Under the pieces are notes generated by a model. It worked only from the letters and a program-made list of their open reading frames with translations. It ran no database searches and was not told where the DNA came from. Positions 11,001 to 20,491 of a stretch of DNA of 64,000 nt are shown here, one piece after another. Location: contig CBFFRP010000219.1 in the NCBI GenBank assembly GCA_965644295.1, forward strand, positions 1-64,000, given 5' to 3'. Numbering within the stretch: the stretch's first letter is position 1; each line of letters begins with the position of its first letter. A program made the position numbers and the translations under genes. This DNA comes from Paraphysomonas bandaiensis (Eukaryota; Chrysophyceae).

Positions 11001-12218
11001 CATATCATTCCTTACTGCAGTACTGAAGTCGTCCCGTGAGTCAATATGCTCCACCATGACTCGTACAGCCTTTTCGTGGTCATTGGCACTCATAATTCCG
11101 AGTGCATTCTTCATGACTGCCGCATAGGAGCCGACATCAGCATCAACCAGGTCCCTCTCAGATACCCGTACATCAGACATATCATTATCCTTAAAACCCG
11201 ATTCTGCAGGTCTTGCTTTGTCACAGCCATTTGCACTACTCAATCCTTGTGTATTACTTATCGCTTTTCCAGAAGATTCCACGGGTTCCATAGGAGGAAT
11301 TTCTTGCACTCTGTCACACTTGTAATAACTCTGAACAGACCTCTCATCCATGAGTAGTAGCAATCGTTCCACTACCTGCACATTGCCGGAAACAGCGGCC
11401 CAATCCAGAGCCATTTTATTATAGTTGTTTTTTTTCGTTACATTGATGCCTTTAATGCGGAGCAAAAACAATGCAATCTCTGCATGTCCTTTGGTGCTAC
11501 CACCACAGGCAAACATAAGCGGAGTGTTTTTGTTTCTGTCGACTTCAACTTTATTTATAGCCTCGACGTCGATGTGTGGCTCTTCCCCGAATAGCTTTCT
11601 TACAATCAGTATTGCTATTTCGTACTTTCCGAATTCACAGGCTATTATCAAAGGACATTTAGCATATTTATTCGTCTTTAGCAATTCTTCACTCTCCGTA
11701 TCCATATCAATAATCCACTTCACGATGTCCACTCTGTCTGCCTCAATAGCCAGCATAAGGGCGGTCTGACCATATATGTTACGTGCTTCAAATTTGACTT
11801 TCGACGCGTCGTACAGTATTTTCGCCACTTCAAGATTCCCTTGTTCAGCTGCTATCAACAATGCGTTATTCTTAATATCGTTTTCGGCATCGACATCGGC
11901 ACCGATACTGATAAGTAAACAAACTAACTCTATGTGTCCTTCTATTACAGCAACCATCAGCGCAGTGGAATTGTTCCACCACATTGCTTTGTCGATATTG
12001 TCATCGAGGCTCTCGTAATAAACATCCCTGTCTATGAGCTTGATATCTCTAGAAAGCACCTTGAGTCGCTCCTTGTCTCCCTTAGATATATTAATGGAGT
12101 TTTTCGAGTATATCCTGGCACGGGATGTGCTCTTGTGGGCTGTGAAGGGACATACCTGCCCACGTAATCGGTCAATAAAACCAGGTGGTGGTTCTTCTTT
12201 AGTCATATCTTGTTCCAT
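8003..12218 (-). CDS. Ankyrin-repeat TRP-like cation channel with C-terminal C2 domain
   Basis: Three exons: 12218-8594, 8541-8216 and 8161-8003; introns of 52 and 54 nt; 1,369 aa. About five or six ankyrin repeats lie at residues 70-295. A six-helix channel unit spans roughly 720-950, with a pore-like loop (TFLSMFNAAF) and S6 (VVLLNLVIARMS). A TRP-type segment follows (EWQFTRA, then IPPPFNLL near 990). Two further hydrophobic stretches lie at about 1030-1095. A C2 domain lies at about 1140-1240; splicing the 52-nt intron restores its loop as DRDTLTGRD followed by IIASTI, which matches the calcium-binding loop pattern. The tail is basic and coiled. Likely a plasma-membrane or organelle calcium-permeable channel. 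Ankyrin plus TRP is common; the C2 domain after the channel is unusual in animal TRPs. Ligand and gating are unknown. Confidence 0.85.
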
Positions 12219-13196
12219 ATGTGATAAAGAGGATCCTCTACATCTTTATTAGGCAGTACACGATAACATTAACATTTATTTACATCTATCTGCTATCGGC
12301 CACTAGAGAGTCTAGCTATCACGACACTTCTCGACATCTTTATGCTATGCTCTCTGTACTGTGATGTACCCCTGTACTCGTATACTGCTGGACTGTATAT
12401 GAAACGACCGATGCAACCAAGATACGGCTACACAAACACACTGCCTGTACAGCTGTGTGGATCTCCGTATGTTGAAATACATGAACAGCGGAGTACAGAC
12501 TACAAGCACCTCACCAAATGGACACAAACAGTACACACAGAGCACTATGCATACCAGCACTCACCACACACAAGAATTGTACATATAGACGACATTTATT
12601 TCGTCATATGACAGAGAAGTGCTCTTTTTAAGAAACTATTTCGCATATTAGTGATAAAGGCATGAGGACCTACTGGAGAATTATACAGCGCGTAAGATAT
12701 ATTATGATGTCGTATGTTAGGAAATGCATTCTTTGATGTGAGATGGATTGCCAAGCATCGTGCAACTACTTACACGTGATATACAACTAATGAACTGTAC
12801 AGCTTGTTCAGTGATCCAGTGAATACGAGAATGCAATGTATACGTGGTTTTAAAGCATCACTTATTAAAGCGATATGTTTGGAAATATTTTTATTTCAAT
12901 CACTTATTCTGGTTCCAATATCTCTCTTGTCTTTATGAACTGGTATAAACCACAAGAATTAATTATTACTCCCTCAATACATTTAACTATAGCTACAGGT
13001 GTTTCTTATGTTCACCATTATGTAAATGGAAATACTTCTGATTGTCTATCCCAACCACAATGGTTGCCAAAATAACAATACAAAGCAACCTTCTTAAAGA
13101 GTTGAACTTATAGGAATATTTAAAAAAAATAGAATTCATTCACAATATCTAATATTGAATATCATTAAGGCATTCTATTGAATGAATATCGTTCTA
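12219..13196. other. Intergenic: TRP-like gene promoter side
   Basis: About 1 kb with no supported gene. The 300 bp upstream of the TRP-like start (12250-12560) is rich in GTAC/TGTA words, for example tgtactgtgatgtacc and tactgctg near 12383. The segment 12640-13196 is AT-rich and lies between that promoter and the 3' end of the methyltransferase gene. Short frames on both strands look random. Confidence 0.5.
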
Positions 13197-14264
13197 CTAT
13201 AGTCTAGACGCAACTAAGAAAAACCTCTTGAACGGAAATAGAACTGTTCTGGTACATGAAGTGCTTCCTTCCGCTTCTGAGTGTGATGTTGAAATTGGCG
13301 GATACGCCTCATGCAGTAGTTGATTGTACATATCCAAGAATTCGGTCACACACTCCTGCCCTCCAGCAGATGCTGAGAGGGCTGCCAATATAGGCTGCAA
13401 GCCTGTAGCAGAAGTAAATTCCAACACTGGATGCTTACTTCTGTTAGAGTACTCTAACTCATGAACGTACTCAGTGCTCCACATCTCTATCGATCCGCAC
13501 AAAGGCTGGAGGAGTGAGTGGTAATAGTCAAATCCGTGTTCTACTCGTGGAATACGCACGTCTACGAGTAGTTTGGAAAATCCGCACTTCTCAGCAGCTT
13601 CCACCATGAGAGTGTGGGAAGGCTGCACGCGAGTGTCGGGCATCTGCACTGCTAACAGCCCACCATCAGGTCGCACAGCATTGGTCAATGCATCTCGAAG
13701 AATACGCTGGTCCGCTATCCAGTGAAAAGCAGAATTGCTGTACACGACGTCGTATGGCCCTACAATGCTGCTGTATAAGTGGAAAATAATTCCATAATTA
13801 GACTCACCTACTGGATTTCGACAAACATTCTCAATGTCACCGTCGACATATGTCACGCGCTCTTTATATTCCGGAAGGACTGAAGCTTTCGCTTTCTCCA
13901 ACATCGAAGCACTGGAATCAACACCATCTACTCGTGCAAAAGGAAAAGTCTACTTCCATGTCACAACAGGAGCATCATCATAGATGCCGCACCTTACAGA
14001 TATACGGTGTAATATTTCCAGGTCTGATACAAAGATTTTAACGAAAGGACGAAATACAAAATTAGTTGCTACCCGCATCCAATATCAAACACCCTTGACA
14101 CATGCTCTGGTGTTCGTACAGAAGCAGCTGTATGTGAGAGCAGGTCAATGGCTGGGCGTAACCTGTGACATGCAAAACATATCCGGTGAGAGAGCTCTCC
14201 ATGATCTAAACCTCTATCACCTCGGCTGGGCGTGACGTAGGTAGAGACCAGGGTTCCAACTCAT
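13197..14264 (-). CDS. Trans-aconitate 2-methyltransferase-like SAM methyltransferase
   Basis: Five exons (14264-14221, 14162-14073, 14023-13998, 13930-13808, 13759-13197), introns of 48-67 nt, 281 aa, all phases consistent. The assembled N terminus MSWNPGLYLRHAQPRLRPA followed by IDLL matches the Tam family start. Motif I is FDIGCGPGN (split by an intron inside GCG/PG), followed by LDGVDSSASML for the SAM ribose loop. YSNSAFHW is the post-IV motif and VLFPFKRFFLVA the family-typical C terminus. Known members methylate trans-aconitate, relieving aconitase inhibition; substrate here is inferred from similarity. It starts 443 bp from the divergent BRF1 gene, so a shared promoter region is likely. 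Confidence 0.85.
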
Positions 14265-14707
14265 AAGAACTTTTTATATCCAAAGCAGGTCGAGGTAAAA
14301 TAGTGGTGTACTCAAGTACTCTGTTCTGGGTGATAGGAACATTAGCACTCAAGGCTCCTACAAGTACACGGCTGTTCAACAGGATTGGAAATCATATACA
14401 GTCATATACAACGCAGTGTACATGGATTATGGTGTGGTGTGTGTCTACTAAAAATCTCTAAAAATCTCTAAGAGTGGGGAGAATTGAATATAAAAAAATG
14501 GCAATTTTCGAATAATGTTTTGTATAAATAGCCAGTTATACTGTGACTATGACGAAAACTCCTTCACTACTTAAATTTTAAACAGAGCTGAGTCATTGTG
14601 TATAATTGAAAGAAGTCGTATAGGATTTCATATTCGTGTGAGGCTACACACTTAATGTATATTCCCTTGTGGAACGCATAGAATAAAGAACAGAGTGTCG
14701 GATAGCA
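14265..14707. other. Divergent promoter region, methyltransferase / BRF1
   Basis: 443 bp between two divergent start codons. It contains a repeated taaaaatctc word near 14450-14470 and AT-rich stretches. No ORF or known element recognised. Confidence 0.5.
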
Positions 14708-17448
14708 ATGCAGTGTCCAGCTTGTTCAGGAAGAGATATTGAGTTCGTAGAGAGCTCAGGTCATGCGGTGTGTGTACAGTGCGGAACTGTGCTTGAAGAA
14801 AACTCTATTGTGTCCTCCGTAGAGTTTCAGGAATGCGGGGATCGTAGCCACGTTATCGGTCAGTTTGTATCTGCCACAAGCAGCAAGGTTTGATTATTCA
14901 TTCTCTGATACTCATATAAGTCCGATATCCACATGTAGTCATACGGACCTTCTCGAGGTCACAGCCGGTATGGATTTTCACGCGAGAGTCGGGATGCGAC
15001 TTTGTCCAATGCCAAGCGTGTTGTTGCGCAGGTGGCATCGGCCATGCGCTTGCCACCGTATTTTACCGACCGCGCGCACAGACTCTACTCCCTTGCCCTA
15101 CAGCGAAGTTTCGTGTATGGTCGGCGTCAAATGCATATAGTGGCTACAGTCCTGTACACCATATGTAGACAGGAAAAAAGTCCTCACCTTTTGATCGACT
15201 TCTCGGACGTGCTACAAGTTAACGTATACACCCTCGGCAAATGTTTTCTGGAGCTAACAAGGCTATTGTCACTCACAATGCCCGTCGTGGATCCCAGTCT
15301 CTATATACATAGGTACCGTTTGTAACGACTATGTACCTTTGGGTTGTGTGATGATTTACTCATGCTCAATAGGTTTGCTACTCGACTGGAGCTAGGAGAT
15401 AAAATAGGAGCTGTGTCCACCACAGCCTTGAGGATTGTAACCCGTATGAAAAAGGATTGGATACACACTGGACGACGCCCTGACGGTGTATGCGCCGCTG
15501 CCATGCTTGTTGCCTGCAGGTTCTTATGTTTAGTTTGACTTAGCATTGTTTACAAACACCCTTATATCGTATCACATCAGATCTTACGGGTGTCAAAAGT
15601 CAATAATGGAGATGGCCCAAATATTTCGTATTACAACCGTTACTCTTAAGAAGAGGTTGAATGAGTTCAAGTGAGTGCCCATCTAAGCACATAAGTGGTA
15701 TAATATGTTAATTTGTTATGAAAGATCAACGCCGTCTGCGCAACTTTCGGTGCAGCAGTTTCATAACCATGATATGCGAATGGAATTGGATCCTCCTGTG
15801 TTTCTGAGACAGATGCAGGTAGTCAAATATGTGTTGGCTCACACATAAGTCAGTTAAATGTGTATGCGTATTATATTCGTATGCGTCATCCCATTACTTC
15901 TGGGTATTGTAATTTGCGTGTGTGTAGAACAATGCTCTTGAGTCCGGGAAGTATGTTGCATACAGCGCGACATCTGATGATCAAGAGGCTGGAAGTGTCA
16001 GTAGTGACGTGAACCCCAGCAATGTGATGATAGACGACCGAGGGGAGAGAGTTCAGCGTGTGGATGTGGATGGAGTTGAGGTGTTTGTGCCACTTCCTCG
16101 GGGAGATAAGGACAAGGAAGCGAATGATAGGTGATATATTGAACATACCAGAGTCTCAGATATAACTCCTCTTTACCCAGACCAGTTACGGCGAAGCGTA
16201 TGGAGAAAATCAGAAAGCGCCGAGAATTGTACGGTCACATTTACTCTCAAATAGGTTTGTGGAGACTATTGATCCTCAATACATGTGTGTTTCTTATCGT
16301 GGCACGTATCGTTATGATGCACAGGAGAAGCTGTGGACTCACAGGTAGACGCTGCGGGCCCATCTGATGAGATATCTGCGGCTCAGTCTCGAGCCGATGC
16401 CTTGTTTGAAGAGGCGGAAACGGTGTGTAGTTGCCAATTTGGGTGTCTGCTATGTTGATGGGCGTTACATAGGTCGGAAGTGCCCGTGGGCCTATAGGCG
16501 GCTGGGGGTCGAAAAAGCAACGAGCAGGGAGGAGAGAAAATATGGTCATCAGTGCAGAACTTTCTGTGGCACCTACCCATCAGGAGTCAGAAGACCCGAA
16601 CTCGTCCGCAACTGTCACTGTAAGTGTCTCTGACCCCAGCGAGCAGAGAGAGGGCGATACTAGTGTGGACGATATATCTGACTCGGAAATCGATGCCTTT
16701 ATACTCAGCGCAGATGAGCAACACAAAAAGTAAGCATATCAAACTTTTCAACTTTGCGCCATTGTTATTCTATCTTCTGTCACCCGCGATTATAATCTGA
16801 CCGTCATGTCAGATCTGTAATATGGGAGCGTATGTATCGGCCGTTCCTGGATGAGCGAAATCGTAAGCGGGAGGCCAAAGAAGGTGGTGGACGGGGAGAT
16901 GTCTATAAAGGGCAAGGTGGTAGAGGTAGGAAGAGAGATCGTATGGGAGGAGCGGCTGGCAACACTCTCCTCCAGGACATGAAGCGGTCCTCGAAGAATA
17001 TAAATTACGCCGCTCTTGAGGTACGTTGTGATTTCGCTTTGGTTGGCTTTGGAAGTGTAGGTGATATGTGTTTGAATAATAGGGTGTGCTTTCTGGAGAC
17101 GGGGGATTTGTTATTCCAGATCTTCCGAAAACAGATATCCTGGCCAGCACCGACTCCAGCTCCAGTATGAGTCAGCAAGCCGGGAAAAGGAAGATTACTA
17201 TCGGAGCGAGTATCAGTCAACCTGTTCCACCTGCTCCCGCCCCTGCACCTTCGCCCATGGATGCACAGAAGATAACTGAGAACGCTTCTGCACCGAATGC
17301 GTCTGCCGATGGAGGAGACGAAAATATGGGGGATCTGGTAGAAGAATTGTTAGATGAGGCTGGCGAAGAAGAGGATGACGACGACATGCTTGTATATGAG
17401 GATCACGGGGCAGTAGATGATTATGAGGACGAGGATGAGTACTACTAG
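14708..17448 (+). CDS. BRF1: TFIIIB subunit BRF1 (TFIIB-related factor)
   Basis: Eleven exons: 14708-14887, 14939-15312, 15373-15519, 15581-15670, 15725-15818, 15928-16130, 16181-16254, 16328-16422, 16473-16729, 16813-17020 and 17083-17448. Introns are 50-109 nt; the product is 695 aa and the frame closes through every junction. The N-terminal zinc ribbon uses C3, C6, C22 and C25. Two TFIIB-type cyclin folds follow (SNAKRVVAQVASAMRLPPYF; DPSLYIHRFATRLELGDKIG; RPDGVCAAAMLVACRS). The central BRF homology region is represented by DDISDSEIDAFILS and the WERMYRPFLDERNRKRE segment. The C terminus is acidic. In eukaryotes BRF1 with TBP and BDP1 recruits RNA polymerase III to tRNA and 5S genes in the nucleus. 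Confidence 0.95.
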
Positions 17449-17470
17449 CCGGTAGCTTTTGTCATTTATA

Positions 17471-17744
17471 TGTTTTGACCTTTACAATAATTGTTGAATT
17501 TCAGATAAATAAAATATTTTAAGTATTACTGAGACGAAGCAGTATATCATATTTAGTACATCCTATGCATGAGTTCAGATTAGAACTTTAGTTCTGGAGA
17601 TCGTGTATGTTTTGACCTTTACAATAATTGTTGAATTTCAGATAAATAAAATATTTTAAGTATTACTGAGACGAAGCAGTATATCATATTTAGTACATCC
17701 TATGCATGAGTTCAGATTAGAACTTTAGTTCTGGAGATCGTGTA
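17471..17744. repeat. Two-copy 137-bp tandem duplication at the BRF1 3' end
   Basis: 17471-17607 and 17608-17744 are apparently identical 137-bp copies placed head to tail, starting 22 bp after the BRF1 stop. Each contains an aataaa hexamer (17508 and 17645), so the duplication doubles the likely polyadenylation region of BRF1. Confidence 0.95.
17508..17513 (+). terminator. BRF1: Candidate BRF1 polyadenylation signal (duplicated at 17645)
   Basis: An aataaa hexamer sits about 60 bp after the BRF1 stop in a T-rich context. The same hexamer recurs at 17645-17650 because of the 137-bp duplication. Function is inferred from the general eukaryotic signal only. Confidence 0.4.
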
Positions 17745-18221
17745 TATTTTCCCCTCTTACATATTCATGAAATTTCAATAGCTAAAAGAAAATCTCAATT
17801 ATTCAGCTTCTACTCTCTGCAGTCATCACATACAAATAATTCTTTGAATGACAATATGATTTGTTTTAGAACACTGCTATACCATTAGCTTCCTCACTAA
17901 AAGTATATGCAATGTTTAAAGCAAGGTACTTCCCCGGCGATAACCCTAAATTCCACTTATTAATAAGTAGCTATTGAACTCTATCCTCAGGTTTAGAGTA
18001 GAATAGCTATGTATGATGTGATGAGCTTGTTCACAAATATTTAACAGTTAGGCCAAAGGCCGAAGTACAAGAACAAATTTTAAATTATCGTTAAAAGCTA
18101 AACCTAGCAAACAGCCATGCATAACAGTTCGTGATCAACAATGTAATACTAAAAATTCTGTGGTCTATTTGTGAAAAAAAAGTCATCAGGCAACAAGAAA
18201 ACACTCATCTATCATTTAATT

Positions 18222-18880
18222 TAGGGATATATTATTCAACCTAGTCAATTTGGTGGACTTTCCTAGTCACTCCAAAATTGGTGTAATAACCTAGTCAAAG
18301 CAATAAATGACTCAACCTAGCCAATTATAGTATTAAACCTAGTCATGAATTGTACTCGGATATAGCTACGAATTACAGAAACATGAGGTCATAGAAGGTG
18401 AATTAAAATCAATACAACATAGATCAGGCGAACACAAAGCTAAAGAGCAGTAATATAGTAAGATATAATAGCATGGGCAGGACTCCATCGCTCTCTCCAA
18501 TGCTCAAGTAGGCTTTTGTACACCATTCTTTCTCAACACAATCTCCATAGATGTCCTTCAGTCGCCTTCAGAAACATTGATGAAACCTTGTACTCTGGGG
18601 GGGTCTATCTACACCGGACTTGGTCTTCAGAAACAGCCCAATTTGCATTCGACTGTGAAGACGAAGTGTGAGGCATATAGAATTTAATTTATGGCTATAG
18701 TATGCTCCTCTGTTTGACTAGGTGAATACTCAATTCCACCTAGTCAACCTAGTCATTATAAAGTTAAAAGTCTAATTATTTAATGACTAGGTTTTTCAAC
18801 CTTTTGACTAGGTTATTACACCAATTTTGGTGTGACTAGGAAATTCCCCCAAATTGACTAGGTCGAAAAATAGATCCCTA
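18222..18880. mobile_element. Non-autonomous inverted-repeat transposon with CCTAGTCA subterminal repeats
   Basis: The ends are inverted repeats of about 78 bp: the left starts tagggatata, the right ends tagatcccta, and both carry caattttggtgt and cctagtca blocks. The word cctagtca or its complement tgactagg appears about a dozen times near both ends, like transposase-binding subterminal repeats of hAT-type elements. An 8-bp match atcattta occurs just outside each end (18211 and 18880) but is offset on the left, so the target duplication is uncertain. There is no transposase frame in the 660 bp. Confidence 0.75.
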
Positions 18881-19813
18881 TCATTTATCATCAGATGCTG
18901 ATGTCACTGGGTGAAGAACAGTAGACGATCAAGACATGAAAAGGTACGAAGTAAAGTCATTTGTCCACGAACACGACTAAGTTTCATACAACGAGTAAGT
19001 CTCCTCCTTCACACCCAAATCTATATTAGAAATGTTCTCCTCTCGCTATTGAGTACAGTAAGATAAACGAGAGCATCGCCTTGGGGCCAGAGGCATATAT
19101 ACGTGTGAATGAAAGTATAAACCAAACACTTGAATAACGTCAATATGGAGATGATCGAATGATTCAAACCCCTGAATCCAGTATATGACAGGTACTATAC
19201 TTTGTTCCAGTCAATTATACCTCTTGCCTACTTACCCACACTACTATCTCTCGGTACAACATGAGCCTAGCGTTCACTCAGCTCAACGAGAGAGCACACG
19301 CAGCAGCAGTATAACTATACACATATAGCCTTCACACAACCAATACCCGTCATATACTATCCCTCAGCGGTCCAACATAATGAACATATGCACGGTATCT
19401 AGATATCATCATCAGATACAGCGGCAAGTACTGCAGTACAGATTTATGTACTTCTACGTATGTACTTATGTACGTAAGTGGGTGGTAGGTCGGTACTAAT
19501 TCCGTATGTCGTTGTTGCCAAAAAAAACAGTTGTGGTGAACAGATTTGAATAGCACAGAAGACAGAAGAAGGTCTACATACTCCTGTGCGCTGTACTCCT
19601 GTATATGCGTGTGCTGTGTACACAGCAGTATACACTCCCCTGCTGTACATGTTCGTCTGGAAGTCCATTCAGTGCATTAATTGTTTGCATAATAACTGCG
19701 GCTATTGTGGGGTCTAGAGGCTATATAGTGCAGACATCATAGTGAAGGGTCGCACAAATTGCCGTCACGTTATTGTGCTGCATTTCATTGCATTTGCAGT
19801 GGTTGAAGCTGAT

Positions 19814-20491
19814 ATGAATGCTGTTACTCAAATAGATGAAATATCTATCGGTACCTCTAAAAGCAGCGGCAATAAGCATCATGCTATACGCCCTTGCAGC
19901 ACCGATGATAGCCTAAGCACTCTAAGCGAAGATGCTGCTGCTACTGTTAGTGATAGCTCATGGGGATGGTACCACACCGACTCATCGGAATGTGGAGAGC
20001 ATCACAGGAAAGTGTGGGAAGGCATCACAACCCCACCCATTCCAATCGAAAATTTGCAAGTCACTCCATTATATACACTAAACCTTCCACGTGCATCCCA
20101 AGCGTTGAAAGTATTTTCTCACGGTTCGACATTAACCTGCTGTATCCAGGGAGTTCGAATCTGTCAAGTGGTTTCGACTGGTGAAATAAGGGGAGAATAT
20201 CAATTATCCCTGAATTTTGGATCGCGCAAGTATTATGCATGGAAATCTTTTAGTGATTTTAAGTCTCTTGTTTCTATCGTTCGGCAGCTGCATGTGTCAA
20301 CGTCACATGTATTCACTTCAACTTTGCACGAATGGAACTCTCTTTTGGCGTCAAAGGATTGGTTCAGAAATGTTAACATAAAGTACTTAGTGAAACAAAG
20401 TGTATACATCAGTAGATTGGTTGAGGCTTTGCTGCGAGAAAGTCCAACCCCAGGAATTCTATTAGATTTCGCTCAGAAAGGAGGGAAATAG
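19814..20491 (+). CDS. PX-domain protein
   Basis: Single exon of 225 aa from ATG 19814. The frame is open upstream but that part lacks an ATG and contains an acceptor-like cag, so an upstream non-coding exon is possible. The first 75 residues are Ser-rich and low in complexity. Residues about 95-222 show a PX fold: ICQVVSTGEIRGEYQLSLNF, then GSRKYYAWKSFSDFKSLVSI (the family F.VWKRFSDF core), a loop, and the C-terminal helices ending YISRLVEALLRESPTPGILL followed by DFAQ. PX domains bind phosphoinositides, usually PI3P, on endosomes. The basic Arg after the RY-type motif is less clear here, so lipid specificity is open. Its neighbour across the gap encodes a FYVE/myotubularin protein that also handles PI3P. 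Confidence 0.7.
   Translation: MNAVTQIDEISIGTSKSSGNKHHAIRPCSTDDSLSTLSEDAAATVSDSSWGWYHTDSSECGEHHRKVWEGITTPPIPIENLQVTPLYTLNLPRASQALKVFSHGSTLTCCIQGVRICQVVSTGEIRGEYQLSLNFGSRKYYAWKSFSDFKSLVSIVRQLHVSTSHVFTSTLHEWNSLLASKDWFRNVNIKYLVKQSVYISRLVEALLRESPTPGILLDFAQKGGK

Larger units (their letters stand above)
17449..19813. other. Intergenic between BRF1 and the PX gene
   Basis: 2.4 kb without a supported gene. It holds the 137-bp tandem duplication (17471-17744), the inverted-repeat element 18222-18880, and a GTAC/TGTA-rich stretch at 19430-19660 just upstream of the PX-domain gene, with acagcagta at 19622. A cag acceptor-like site at about 19799 may end a 5' UTR intron of the next gene. Confidence 0.6.
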
